In this document: positions 37,131-45,174 of the stretch, piece after piece | How positions within the stretch are numbered: the stretch's first letter is position 1 | Layout of the letters: each line of letters starts with the position of its first letter | Origin: Candidatus Kryptonium thompsonii | Lineage (GTDB): Bacteria > Bacteroidota > Ignavibacteria > Kryptoniales > Kryptoniaceae | DNA length: 64,000 bases | Direction: 5' to 3' | Assembly: GCA_001442925.1 (NCBI GenBank) | Contig: LDXX01000001.1 | Location: 1-64,000, forward strand | Notes under the pieces: generated by a model | What the model saw: only the letters and a program-made list of their open reading frames with translations | What the model was told of the DNA's origin: nothing | Database searches by the model: none | Program-made: the position numbers and the translations under genes

Positions 37131-37621
37131 CAGTTTCTCCCTGTATCTTTTATAAACATCCTAAAAATGAGGCAGCAGAATATTTTGAGCCTTGATTTTT
37201 GGAACCGCAATAAAATTTCTGATTACCAGTTTAGGTACCTCCTGAACGATCCCGCTATGAATGAAACCAAAATCTTGCCTTGATCCTCAACTCTATCAAA
37301 CTACAAGAAGCACAAAAACTCCTAATTCGCACCAATATCCACAAAGGTATTCCCACGGCTTCTAATATTCAGAAGCCGAAGCTTTTCTGGTTCGTACACA
37401 TCACTCTAAACCTACGTATGCTTATAGTGCGTATTCTCCAATTCGTATGATAATTGTCAGTATATTGGATAAAGTTGTCTTGACAAAAACACCACCTCCG
37501 AAAAGCTAACACAGGAATCTCATTGATTTGATTCCTCGCGCTTTGTAAGGCATTATCTATCGTCCTCTTATTAATTATATTAAAGGTTCAGTGTGCTCAT
37601 CGTTGTTCCAAATAGTTCTTG
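37131..37621 (-). pseudogene. Decayed FkbM-type methyltransferase remnant (mainly 37180-37480)
   Basis: On the minus strand 37393-37324 reads VYEPEKLRLLNIRSRGNTF and VDIGAN followed by a stop, which is the hallmark beginning of FkbM-family methyltransferases (T-F-V-D-I-G-A-N-x-G). Further pieces with GKIL resemble the next strand. The rest is broken by stops and frame changes and no start codon is evident. It fills the gap between the flippase and the methyltransferase; nothing else is visible in this stretch. Confidence 0.6.
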
Positions 37622-38974
37622 TCACTTCCTATTATTAACAATTCTATATCTTGTACCTGGCATGGATGTTTCACCACACCAACCCTTGATATAACTGAGT
37701 TGAAATAATAACACTAATAACGTACTCGTATAACTTATAAGAGAAACCAATGCAGCTCCCATAATTCCGAATCTCGGTAAAAGAACTGAAAGTCCTAACA
37801 CAGTTATTACCAAACCGATCAATTCAGCATAAAGAACATTTTGCGGCCGACCGAGACCATGTAAGCAATAGCCTAATACACCATTAACACTAGACACCAT
37901 AGCTGCACAAACAAGTATTAATGCTACCCAAGTTGCAGATACAAATTCTGAGCCAAACAATAAAGATATTCCTAAAGGGGTTATTGATAGCTGGATAATT
38001 CCTAATAACGCAGCCATCAGTACAGCTTGACGTAGAATTTTTTTTACCATTTGCAATTGTAATTCCTCCGGTAAGGCAGATATTCGAGGAAAGGCCACAC
38101 CGCCAACCGCCCAAATTATGGGACTAAGACCATAAGCCCAACTTGCCGCTACTGCGTAGAGCCCCAAAGCTGTAGAAGACAACATATTCGCCATGAGTAA
38201 CTGGTCTAATCTAAGATTTAGTTGACGAGGTCCATTTGATAAAACAGAAAAAATACCATATCGAACCATATTCCGCAAACGACCAACTTCCAGTGTAAAC
38301 GGGCCTGAAATACGGCGCAAAGCTAAATAGCCAAAAAGGCAGGCAAGTCCACCGCTCACAGCAAGGATAAAGTAAGATATAACCTCGGCCGAGGGCTTAT
38401 TGACCCTTGCATATAGTATCCCCAACAATGTACCGCTAAATACGCTCAACGCATTAAATAGGCGCATCAAATTCCATAACCTAAATTCCTGCAGTCCTTG
38501 CAAAACCTGAGAAGAGATTGCTACGAAAAATGACAACGGAACATACAACAGGAAAATCTGAGCAGCACGGATTATCTCATAGCGCTGAGCATTTAGAAAC
38601 ACTGGGAGCAGAAAATATGAAAGTAACAAAAAAGGGAATACAGAGATTAGGGCAATCAGTAAGACAAGAACAAATATCGTACCAGCCGCACGCGGTTCAC
38701 GTCCTACAAAGTAAGTAGCCGCTTCTGGCATCCCCAAATGTCCAAACGTAGCTAACAACATCGGCCATATTTGAATAGCTACTAACTCCCCACGCCCATT
38801 AGCTCCCAGAACACGGGCCAATAGTATTCCACTTATTAGTGTGAGTCCCATAAACACAATATTTGTAGCTACCGTGAGCACCAGATCAAAATCAAGCGAA
38901 GCTACCCGGCCACTTAAAGGCTTTGAAAGCTGGCGCAAAACTATTTTCGGCAATATATAATTTTTTATTAACAT
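37622..38974 (-). CDS. Polysaccharide flippase (Wzx-like, MOP superfamily)
   Basis: A 450-residue membrane protein with about 12-14 hydrophobic segments. LTLISGILLARVLGANGRGELVAIQIWP is the conserved first-helix pattern; ARVNKPSAEVISYFIL and LNLRLDQLLMANMLSSTALGLYAVAAS are further family segments. It exports lipid-linked repeats built by the locus, and is the second flippase in the window. ATG 38974 is my choice; TTG 39001 also opens the frame. It is the first intact gene downstream of the ops-type leader, and its codon use is less AT-rich than the flanking genes. Confidence 0.88.
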   Translation of the reverse strand: MLIKNYILPKIVLRQLSKPLSGRVASLDFDLVLTVATNIVFMGLTLISGILLARVLGANGRGELVAIQIWPMLLATFGHLGMPEAATYFVGREPRAAGTIFVLVLLIALISVFPFLLLSYFLLPVFLNAQRYEIIRAAQIFLLYVPLSFFVAISSQVLQGLQEFRLWNLMRLFNALSVFSGTLLGILYARVNKPSAEVISYFILAVSGGLACLFGYLALRRISGPFTLEVGRLRNMVRYGIFSVLSNGPRQLNLRLDQLLMANMLSSTALGLYAVAASWAYGLSPIIWAVGGVAFPRISALPEELQLQMVKKILRQAVLMAALLGIIQLSITPLGISLLFGSEFVSATWVALILVCAAMVSSVNGVLGYCLHGLGRPQNVLYAELIGLVITVLGLSVLLPRFGIMGAALVSLISYTSTLLVLLFQLSYIKGWCGETSMPGTRYRIVNNRK

Positions 38975-39606
38975 CGATAACTTCAAGCCCTTTAAAATCA
39001 AACCATGCTACTCAACAAGCACTAAACTTGCCAAGACTAGCTATTGATAGTTTCACGTATTGTCCTTCCCTTGATTGTTTTTATATGCCTTCCTCCTTCA
39101 ACCAACCCTCTTTCTTCTTAATGACATTAAAAGTGCACAAACCAAATCTGCTATCAGAATTTTCACCTTTTGCTTTTGAAGGGTTCTAAAATGTATTTTA
39201 TTGAGAGTTTTTCCTCTGTGATATCCACTGTGATATCCACCATTATCATTTCACAAGTTGATTAATAGTTACCATTTATCAACAGGACATGCTCAGTCTA
39301 ACCACATTAGTTTCCTTCAATGCGTTTTTGTTTATATAAAAATGGCTTAATTGCCGTCTCTATTTCTATATAATCCCCCTTTCAGAATAGCTCCTTGCTC
39401 TTTTTCTACATAGTACAGCAAGTATTTTATTTTTTCTTTAACCATTATTTCGCAATTTTGATCTTTCCATAGTTCCTATGATGCCAGATAAAGCCTCTCA
39501 CTGAAAAATTTCCTCCAGCCATATTCACTATCTGGCTTCCTGATATGCAGAATCTCTTTGTGAGCACTTCGAATTAGTTTTTATATTTCTTTTTGTTACA
39601 ACTGCA
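38975..39606 (-). other. Long untranslated leader of the polysaccharide operon
   Basis: About 700 bases separate the predicted transcription start (near 39681) from the first intact gene. On the minus strand 39480-39570 reads RSAHKEILHIRKPDSEYGWR and continues to a stop, with more coding-like sequence beyond, suggesting a lost first gene. There is also an exact 12-base tandem duplication at 39216-39239. I see no intact gene. Confidence 0.55.
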
Positions 39607-39618
39607 CACGCTACCGCC
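39607..39618 (-). promoter_or_regulatory. ops-like element in the operon leader
   Basis: The minus strand reads GGCGGTAGCGTG, an exact match to the enterobacterial ops element that makes RNA polymerase pause and recruit the NusG paralogue RfaH. It lies about 65-75 bases downstream of the predicted start and is preceded by a GGGAG-N9-CTCCC stem-loop. It faces the long polysaccharide operon, as ops does in E. coli. No RfaH-like gene is in the window. Confidence 0.6.
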
Positions 39619-39687
39619 ATTGGGAGCCCCTTGCTCTCCCCAAAATTTAAAACCGGTATGTGATAGTAAGTTAACACCAAAATTCAG

Positions 39688-39715
39688 TGTATAATATAAT
39701 ATCAATTCTTGTCAA
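39688..39715 (-). promoter_or_regulatory. Sigma-70-type promoter for the polysaccharide operon
   Basis: On the minus strand TTGACA (39715-39710) and TATACA (39693-39688) are separated by 16 bases. Start would be near 39681. This is the best promoter I can see in front of the minus-strand locus. Confidence 0.65.
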
Positions 39716-39732
39716 GACCCCCCAGCCAAATC

Positions 39733-39752
39733 AATGTGATTTTAATCACATT
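39733..39752. promoter_or_regulatory. CRP/FNR-family operator-like palindrome
   Basis: A perfect inverted repeat with arms AATGTGATT and AATCACATT and a 2-base centre, containing TGTGA-N6-TCACA, the consensus core of CRP sites. Its centre (39742.5) is about 61.5 bases upstream of the predicted polysaccharide start, the class I activation distance. It also lies upstream of the tRNA-Arg promoter but at a less typical distance (about -104). Confidence 0.6.
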
Positions 39753-39810
39753 CCCGCTTCACTTTGCTTGATCAGGCTTTCAAACTTAATTTTTTGTTAA
39801 CTTCTGTTCA

Positions 39811-39839
39811 TTGAAATTTACATCTAATTTTTTTATAAT
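39811..39839 (+). promoter_or_regulatory. Promoter of tRNA-Arg
   Basis: TTGAAA (39811-39816), a 17-base spacer and a perfect TATAAT (39834-39839), ten bases before the tRNA gene. Transcription probably continues into pdxJ. Confidence 0.75.
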
Positions 39840-39848
39840 TCAATAAAA

Positions 39849-39922
39849 GCGCCTGTAGCTCAACCGGATAGAGCGTGGGCCTCCGGAGCCCAAGGCTGCG
39901 GGTTCAAATCCCGCCAGGCGCG
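39849..39922 (+). tRNA. tRNA-Arg (anticodon CCG)
   Basis: A full cloverleaf can be drawn: acceptor GCGCCTG/CAGGCGC, D arm GCTC/GAGC, anticodon stem TGGGC/GCCCA with loop CTCCGGA (anticodon CCG), T arm GCGGG-TTCAAAT-CCCGC, discriminator G. CCA is not encoded. It reads the rare Arg codon CGG. It borders the polysaccharide locus, whose other end is tmRNA. Confidence 0.97.
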
Positions 39923-39960
39923 CTTAAAAATTAACATATCAAAAATAAAAAACCTTACCC

Positions 39961-40677
39961 ATGAAACTATCCGTAAATGTCGACCATGTCGCAACACTCC
40001 GCGAAGCAAGGGGAGGACTCGAACCAGACCCTGTAACAGCTGCTCACATAGCAGAACTCGCAGGAGCCGACGGAATCGTCTGTCACCTCAGAGAAGATAG
40101 AAGACATATAAATGACAGAGACCTTCGCCTCCTTAGAGAAACTATAAAGACAAAACTTGACCTTGAAATGGCTGCAACTGAAGAGATGATTAAAATCGCA
40201 ATTGAAACTCTCCCCGATCTTGTGACGCTTGTCCCGGAAAGAAGGCTTGAGAGAACAACTGAACAAGGTTTAAATGTAATTGAACAAATATCATATCTTT
40301 CCGATGTCGTAATGGAAATGCATAAACATGATATAAAAGTCAGCTTGTTTGTCAACCCAGATCCAAAACAAATCGAAGCATCCGCAAAGACAGGTGCCGA
40401 CTTCGTCGAAATTCACACTGGCGAATACGCAAACGCAAGAGATGAGAAAAGACAATTTGAAGAACTTCAAAAGATAAAAGAAGCAGCAAAACTTGCAAGA
40501 CGACTCGGCTTGGGTGTAAACGCTGGACATGGATTGAACTATCTAAATGTCATACCTATAACAAAGATAGAAGAAATTGAAGAATTAAGCATTGGACATG
40601 CGATCGTGGCAAGAGCTATCTTCGTCGGATTTGAAAGGGCAGTAAGAGAAATGGTCAGACTTGTAAAAGGAATATAA
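39961..40677 (+). CDS. pdxJ: Pyridoxine 5'-phosphate synthase
   Basis: Condenses 3-amino-2-oxopropyl phosphate with deoxyxylulose 5-phosphate to pyridoxine 5'-phosphate (DXP-dependent vitamin B6 route). Motifs are [15 protein letters not shown] at the start, [14 protein letters not shown] with the catalytic His, TLVPERR with the catalytic Glu region, and [11 protein letters not shown]. The 238-residue length is standard. It begins 38 bases after tRNA-Arg and shares its transcript. PLP made here serves the PLP enzyme encoded next. Confidence 0.97.
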   Translation: MKLSVNVDHVATLREARGGLEPDPVTAAHIAELAGADGIVCHLREDRRHINDRDLRLLRETIKTKLDLEMAATEEMIKIAIETLPDLVTLVPERRLERTTEQGLNVIEQISYLSDVVMEMHKHDIKVSLFVNPDPKQIEASAKTGADFVEIHTGEYANARDEKRQFEELQKIKEAAKLARRLGLGVNAGHGLNYLNVIPITKIEEIEELSIGHAIVARAIFVGFERAVREMVRLVKGI

Positions 40678-40701
40678 AAATTAATCCCCTACCCCAAATC
40701 G

Positions 40702-41880
40702 ATGAAACCAAAATTTGGCATCTCAACAATCGCAATCCACGGCGAGATAAAAGATAAATCTTTCCGTTCCGTGGTCTATCCAATTTATCAAAGTTCTACT
40801 TTCGCAGTTGAAAAATCGGATGATTATCAAAAATTTATAGATGAAGTCGAAGATTTTTATATTTACTCAAGATATGGGAACCCAACCATTAGAGAAGTTG
40901 AAAAGAGATTGGCGCTTATCGAAAATTGCGACGACGCAATTCTTTTCTCATCTGGGATGTCCGCGATTACAACGACTATCTTAAGCCTCGTTGGACCGGG
41001 TGATGAAATTATATCTTTGAGCTCAATCTACGGGGTGACATACAGATTTTTCAGGGATTATATCCCGAGATTTAAAATCAATGTCAAATTTATCGAGCTG
41101 AACCAAATTCAAGAGCTAAAAAATTTTATCACGGAAAAAACTAAGCTAATTTACTTCGAAACTCCTATAAACCCAACGACAAGAGTCGTTGACATAAAAG
41201 AAATCGTAACCCAAGCAAAAAAATATGACCATATCTTAACTGTAATAGATAACACATTTGCAACCCCCGTAAATCAAAATCCTGCCGACTTCGGAGTTGA
41301 TATAATTTTACACAGTGCCACCAAGTATTTATCTGGACATAGCGACTTAATCCTTGGATGTGTGATTTCAAGAAAGGAAATAATAGATAAAATCAGAAAG
41401 GTTAAAAATACCCTCGGTGGCGTCCCCGACCCACATCAAGCTTTTCTGCTTGGGAGAAGCTTAAAAACGCTTGAACTAAGAGTTAAAAAGCAAAATGAAA
41501 ATGCATTGAAAATTGCTGAGTTTTTATCAAATCATAAAGCTGTCAGGAAAGTATTATACCCAGGGCTTCCCTCTCACCCCGACCATGACATCGCCAAAAG
41601 GCAGATGAAAGGTTTTGGTGGAATGTTATCTTTTGAAATTGATGGAAATCTTGAACATGCTAAAAAGTTCTGCGACTCTTTAAAGATTGCACTCAATGCG
41701 ACAAGTCTTGGAAGTGTTGAAACCCTCGTGAGCATTCCGGTCTTAACATCCCACATAAAAATGGATGAAAACGAACTTGAAAAGGCAGGAATTACCTCTG
41801 CACTTGTTCGAATTTCGGTTGGGATAGAAAATGTGGAAGATTTACTTTGGGATTTTGACCAGGCTTTGAACTCAATTTAA
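40702..41880 (+). CDS. Cys/Met-metabolism PLP-dependent lyase/synthase (cystathionine gamma-lyase/synthase family)
   Basis: A 392-residue fold-type I PLP enzyme of the trans-sulfuration family. YSRYGNPTIREVEKRLALIE, FSSGMSAITTTI (phosphate site), TVIDNTFATPVNQNP, and HSATKYLSGHSD with the Schiff-base Lys are diagnostic, as is LGGVPDPHQAFLLGRSLKTLELR. Members include cystathionine gamma-synthase, gamma-lyase and methionine gamma-lyase; I cannot separate these by eye. It ends just before a strong hairpin. It follows pdxJ by 24 bases. Confidence 0.92.
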   Translation: MKPKFGISTIAIHGEIKDKSFRSVVYPIYQSSTFAVEKSDDYQKFIDEVEDFYIYSRYGNPTIREVEKRLALIENCDDAILFSSGMSAITTTILSLVGPGDEIISLSSIYGVTYRFFRDYIPRFKINVKFIELNQIQELKNFITEKTKLIYFETPINPTTRVVDIKEIVTQAKKYDHILTVIDNTFATPVNQNPADFGVDIILHSATKYLSGHSDLILGCVISRKEIIDKIRKVKNTLGGVPDPHQAFLLGRSLKTLELRVKKQNENALKIAEFLSNHKAVRKVLYPGLPSHPDHDIAKRQMKGFGGMLSFEIDGNLEHAKKFCDSLKIALNATSLGSVETLVSIPVLTSHIKMDENELEKAGITSALVRISVGIENVEDLLWDFDQALNSI

Positions 41881-41885
41881 AATGA

Positions 41886-41912
41886 AAAAGGCGTGCTTAA
41901 AGCACGCCTTAA
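41886..41912 (-). terminator. Rho-independent terminator for the peroxiredoxin gene
   Basis: AAGGCGTGC-N4/5-GCACGCCTT forms a strong GC-rich hairpin just between the two convergent genes. On the minus strand it is followed by five T, making it a good terminator for the peroxiredoxin gene; it may also stop plus-strand transcripts. Confidence 0.8.
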
Positions 41913-41916
41913 AAAT

Positions 41917-42372
41917 TTACTTCAATTCCTCAAGAGCTTTTGCAATTTTATTGACATCCGGGACATTCGGAATCCCATGCTCTTCAACATACCGAACTAT
42001 ACCTTCTTTATCAACGATCACAGTCACGCGATTGTGAATTCCTTTATCTTCAAGATATACACCATATTTTCTCCCAACATCACCCTTCGGATGAAAATCA
42101 GCAAGCAACGGATATTTTATCCCCATCTTCTCGGCGAAAGCTTTATGAGTCCATGTGCTGTCAACGCTTATCCCGAAAATCTGGGCATTTAATCCCTCAA
42201 AAAGTTTCAACGCGTCAACAAAGCATGCGTGCTCATTTGTGCAAACTGGGCTAAAATCAAGTGGGTAAAAAACCAAAACGACATTTTTACCCCTAAAATC
42301 ACTTAATTTATATTCTTTATCATCATGCCCTTTGAGTACAAAATCAGGAGCCTTGTCTCCAACTTTGATCAT
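41917..42372 (-). CDS. bcp: Peroxiredoxin (Bcp/PrxQ type)
   Basis: A thiol peroxidase of 151 residues that reduces H2O2 and organic hydroperoxides. [17 protein letters not shown] and [23 protein letters not shown] hold the peroxidatic Cys in the PxxxTxxC-like motif (here PVCTNEHAC, so the second Cys five residues on may be the resolving one, as in PrxQ). The RYVEEHGIP tail is normal. It lies convergent with the PLP enzyme gene. Confidence 0.94.
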   Translation of the reverse strand: MIKVGDKAPDFVLKGHDDKEYKLSDFRGKNVVLVFYPLDFSPVCTNEHACFVDALKLFEGLNAQIFGISVDSTWTHKAFAEKMGIKYPLLADFHPKGDVGRKYGVYLEDKGIHNRVTVIVDKEGIVRYVEEHGIPNVPDVNKIAKALEELK

Positions 42373-42436
42373 AATCTATCTCCGATTTTGTTTTTAAAAA
42401 ATTTGCATATTGAATATAACAAACATCGACTTAATT

Positions 42437-42805
42437 TCAAAACTTAACAATCATCACCTTGTTCCCAGACTTGACAAATCCACCTTTGATAATTCTTTTA
42501 ACTGTTAATTCCATATCGTTAATTTTTTCAACCTCAAAAATCACATCACCAATCTTCATCAGGAAATTACTTGGCATTTCAATATCTTTTGCCTCAACAC
42601 ATATAAAGAAATTTTGACTTTCAATTTCAAAAGTTTCACCACGACACAAAAATATTTGAATTTTATCAGCCGAAACTGAATCAACCAACATTTTTCCAAA
42701 TCTGACTTCGAACAAGGCTCTATCCTTGACAACTCGTTGACCGTTTTCAAGCACGACTTGAATGTGTGAGACAACCCCAAGTTCCTTGATTTTTTCTTTA
42801 GACAT
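42437..42805 (-). CDS. Unknown 122-residue protein
   Basis: I do not recognise the family. The protein is soluble, without signal peptide, and consists mainly of short beta strands (VSHIQVVLENGQRVV, NKVMIVKF). It lacks a recognisable catalytic motif. It lies between the peroxiredoxin gene and a spacer, on the same strand as the peroxiredoxin with a 64-base gap. ATG 42805 is the most upstream plausible start. Confidence 0.6.
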   Translation of the reverse strand: MSKEKIKELGVVSHIQVVLENGQRVVKDRALFEVRFGKMLVDSVSADKIQIFLCRGETFEIESQNFFICVEAKDIEMPSNFLMKIGDVIFEVEKINDMELTVKRIIKGGFVKSGNKVMIVKF

Positions 42806-43127
42806 ATTTTGTATGCGAAAACTTGACTTTTAAGTTAGAAAATTTTAAATTAGGACAGATTTTATCTTAGTTTACACTTGCGAACCTAAATTTTTAAAAT
42901 AAACTCCAGCCTTAAAGTAGCACCTGCCGAGAAGACTTCGCTTAAAGTTAATTTGAAAAGTCGAAAACCCAAACTTAAATGAATTTTTAAGTGTGTTTTA
43001 TACCGAGATAGCTTTTACATCGAAAAGTTACTTCCCCATCACACCAGCGGTATTAACACTTATCATAACGCTTGCAATTTTTGGCATCCCCAAAATAAAT
43101 AAAAACAAAAATTAAATGGAGGTAAAA
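42806..43127 (+). other. Intergenic region upstream of the cytochrome pair
   Basis: Mostly AT-rich spacer between divergent genes. A small plus-strand frame, 42993-43115 (GTG, 40 codons), encodes one hydrophobic helix (PITPAVLTLIITLAIFGIP) and a Lys/Asn tail; it has no clear ribosome site and could be a micro-gene or a remnant. I could not fix a promoter. Confidence 0.4.
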
Positions 43128-44291
43128 ATGAGCAGGATGAAAATGTTAACCGCCGTTATTTTGCTCGCCTTCCTCTTCGGCGAGTTATCTTATTCAATAC
43201 CGCTTTTTGCAAGGAAGTATAACAGGTCATGTTTCACCTGCCATACTTCCCCACCGATGCTGAATGAATTCGGGCGTAGATTTCAATCAAACGGCTATCA
43301 ACTTCCCGGAACGGTTGAATCAACTCCGATATGGATGTCAAACCAGCTTCCATTTGCAGCGATGCTTCATTCAACTTTCTCATGGACGAAAGAAGAAATG
43401 GGAATGGAAAAGAAATCAACATTTACATTTGCACGAACTGGAGCTGACATCTTCACAGCTGGGACGCTTGGGAAACATTTATCTTATTTTGCTGCGGTTG
43501 TCGTTGACCCCGCTGAAGGCGGTGGATATGAAGCAGCTGTTGAGGTGGCTCATGTGATTTACAACAATATCCTGCCGCTGAGCAATTTGAATTTAAAGTT
43601 TGGTTCTTTCCGGCTTGACCTTCCCTATCCCGTGAACCTTGCGTTAAGTGAAGCTGGCTATCTTGTTTACGAGTACGCTTCGGAAGTTGAAAAAGATGGT
43701 CAAGTTGAGGCTGAATTTTCACTTGCTGAACCGCAATTGGGTGTTTCCGCTTATGGATTTCTTCCACAAGTCCTTGATGGATTAAGATATGAAGTTGCGG
43801 TTGTTAATGGAACAAATGTAAATGAGGATATCGATAACACACCTGATTTATATGTAAGGTTAAATCAAAGCGTCTGGGTGAACAATGCTCCATTTAGAGT
43901 TGGGGTGCTATATTACCTTGGGACTATGAAGGGAAGCCAACAGAAAAATAATTTCAATCGTTTTGGATTTGATGCTGAACTTTACGACCCGTGGACGAAG
44001 AAAGTAAATATTAATTTCCAATATTTAACAGCAACTGATAAAATTGCTAATGAAGAGAAGAAAATGAGCGGTGGATTTATCGGGGCAAATGTTTTTATCT
44101 TGCCCGAAAAACTCGTCGGGTTTACGAGATATGATTTTATAAAGGTTGACCAAGAAAAAACAAATCAATTCACGATCGGATTAAGGTATCACTTGGCGCC
44201 GAATGTGTTTGTTACAGGTGAATTTACGAATTCAAAAACTGGTGATATGATGATGAACATGTTTATGTTTATGACGCATTTCTTGTTTTAA
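43128..44291 (+). CDS. Mono-heme outer-membrane (porin-like) cytochrome c
   Basis: A 387-residue exported protein. The signal peptide (MLTAVILLAFLFGELSYS) is followed by one heme site, SCFTCHTSPPMLNEFGRRFQ, near residue 35. The rest looks like a beta-barrel: repeated alternating strands (LHSTFSWTKEE, LKFGSFRLDLPYPV, FTIGLRYHLAPNVFVTGEF) ending in MFMTHFLF with a terminal Phe. Similar single-heme barrels occur in Ignavibacteria-like genomes; an electron-transfer role at the outer membrane is inferred. The start is ATG 43128, with GGAGGT 4 bases upstream; the ATG at 43116 is unlikely. Confidence 0.75.
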   Translation: MSRMKMLTAVILLAFLFGELSYSIPLFARKYNRSCFTCHTSPPMLNEFGRRFQSNGYQLPGTVESTPIWMSNQLPFAAMLHSTFSWTKEEMGMEKKSTFTFARTGADIFTAGTLGKHLSYFAAVVVDPAEGGGYEAAVEVAHVIYNNILPLSNLNLKFGSFRLDLPYPVNLALSEAGYLVYEYASEVEKDGQVEAEFSLAEPQLGVSAYGFLPQVLDGLRYEVAVVNGTNVNEDIDNTPDLYVRLNQSVWVNNAPFRVGVLYYLGTMKGSQQKNNFNRFGFDAELYDPWTKKVNINFQYLTATDKIANEEKKMSGGFIGANVFILPEKLVGFTRYDFIKVDQEKTNQFTIGLRYHLAPNVFVTGEFTNSKTGDMMMNMFMFMTHFLF

Positions 44292-44348
44292 AAATTTAGC
44301 GTGATAAAAGTAACAAAAATTCTAAATAAAAAATTTAGGAGGCTAAAA

Positions 44349-45146
44349 ATGAAGTCAAAAGCAATTTTAACTTTGCTTTCGCTTGGGCTTTTCATTTACG
44401 GTTTTACAGGAAATGACCAACCAAGCAAACCCTCGAAAGAAGTTATAGAGCGAGGTAAAAAGGTTTTTAACCATGTCTGTGCTCCTTGCCATGGGAAAGA
44501 TGGAAAGGGAGATGGCGTTGTTAGTTCAACTATTTTTGTCAAACCGAGAAACTTTACAACTGGTGTGTTTAAGTTCAGATCCACTGAAAGTGGGAACTTG
44601 CCAACCGATGCAGATTTGTATGAATCGATTTCGCTTGGTTTCCATAATACAGCAATGCCTTCATTTACTGCGCTTTCCCCCGAAGATAGATATGCAGTGA
44701 TGGAATACATCAAAACATTCTCAGAAAGATTCTCAAACCCAAATGAATATCCCTTGAAGGTAATTGAGCCAGCAAATCAAATACCTCTTTCGCCAGAGAG
44801 TATAGCTAAAGGGAGAGAAATTTATCTCAGGACGAAATGTTGGGAATGTCATGGTGTAAGTGGAAAAGGAGATGGTCCCGCTGCGAAGCGAGGATTCCAA
44901 GATGATTGGGGAAATAAAATATTGATACCGGACTTAACAAATCCAAACGAGGTTAAAAGAGCTCAAACAGTTGAGGAAATTTACCTTGTGTTTACAACTG
45001 GACTAAATGGTTCACCGATGCCTTCGTTTAAAGATGTTTTAACTGACGAAGAGAGATGGCATCTGGCAAACTATATTTACGCTTTGATTCATGGGATTGC
45101 GCTTTATGATGGGACGACAATTGAACAGTTAAAGGAAACGAGGTAA
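44349..45146 (+). CDS. Di-heme cytochrome c (two class I domains)
   Basis: A 265-residue exported protein with a signal peptide (ILTLLSLGLFIYGFTG). Two class I c-type heme sites are seen: CAPCHGKDGKGDG (~residue 42) and CWECHGVSGKGDG (~residue 165), each with a later candidate Met ligand (NTAMPSF and GSPMPSF). Two tandem cytochrome domains, probably in the periplasm or on a membrane. ATG 44349 has AGGAGG 6 bases upstream. It starts 57 bases after the barrel protein and probably passes electrons to or from it or a terminal reductase. Confidence 0.88.
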   Translation: MKSKAILTLLSLGLFIYGFTGNDQPSKPSKEVIERGKKVFNHVCAPCHGKDGKGDGVVSSTIFVKPRNFTTGVFKFRSTESGNLPTDADLYESISLGFHNTAMPSFTALSPEDRYAVMEYIKTFSERFSNPNEYPLKVIEPANQIPLSPESIAKGREIYLRTKCWECHGVSGKGDGPAAKRGFQDDWGNKILIPDLTNPNEVKRAQTVEEIYLVFTTGLNGSPMPSFKDVLTDEERWHLANYIYALIHGIALYDGTTIEQLKETR

Positions 45147-45154
45147 AGAAAAGC

Positions 45155-45174
45155 GAGGGGGTTTATGCCCCCTC
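45155..45174. terminator. Bidirectional hairpin between the cytochrome and phoU genes
   Basis: GAGGGGG and CCCCCTC pair around a 6-base loop between two convergent genes, overlapping the phoU stop. The GC-rich stem suggests a shared transcription end; no clean T run follows. Confidence 0.5.

Noticed and set aside
39216-39239. Exact 12-base tandem duplication as part of a repeat array
   Set aside because: Only two units; too little to call an array or a binding-site cluster.
43116-43127. Upstream ATG of the mono-heme protein
   Set aside because: It contains the ribosome site GGAGGT used by ATG 43128, which gives the better signal peptide.
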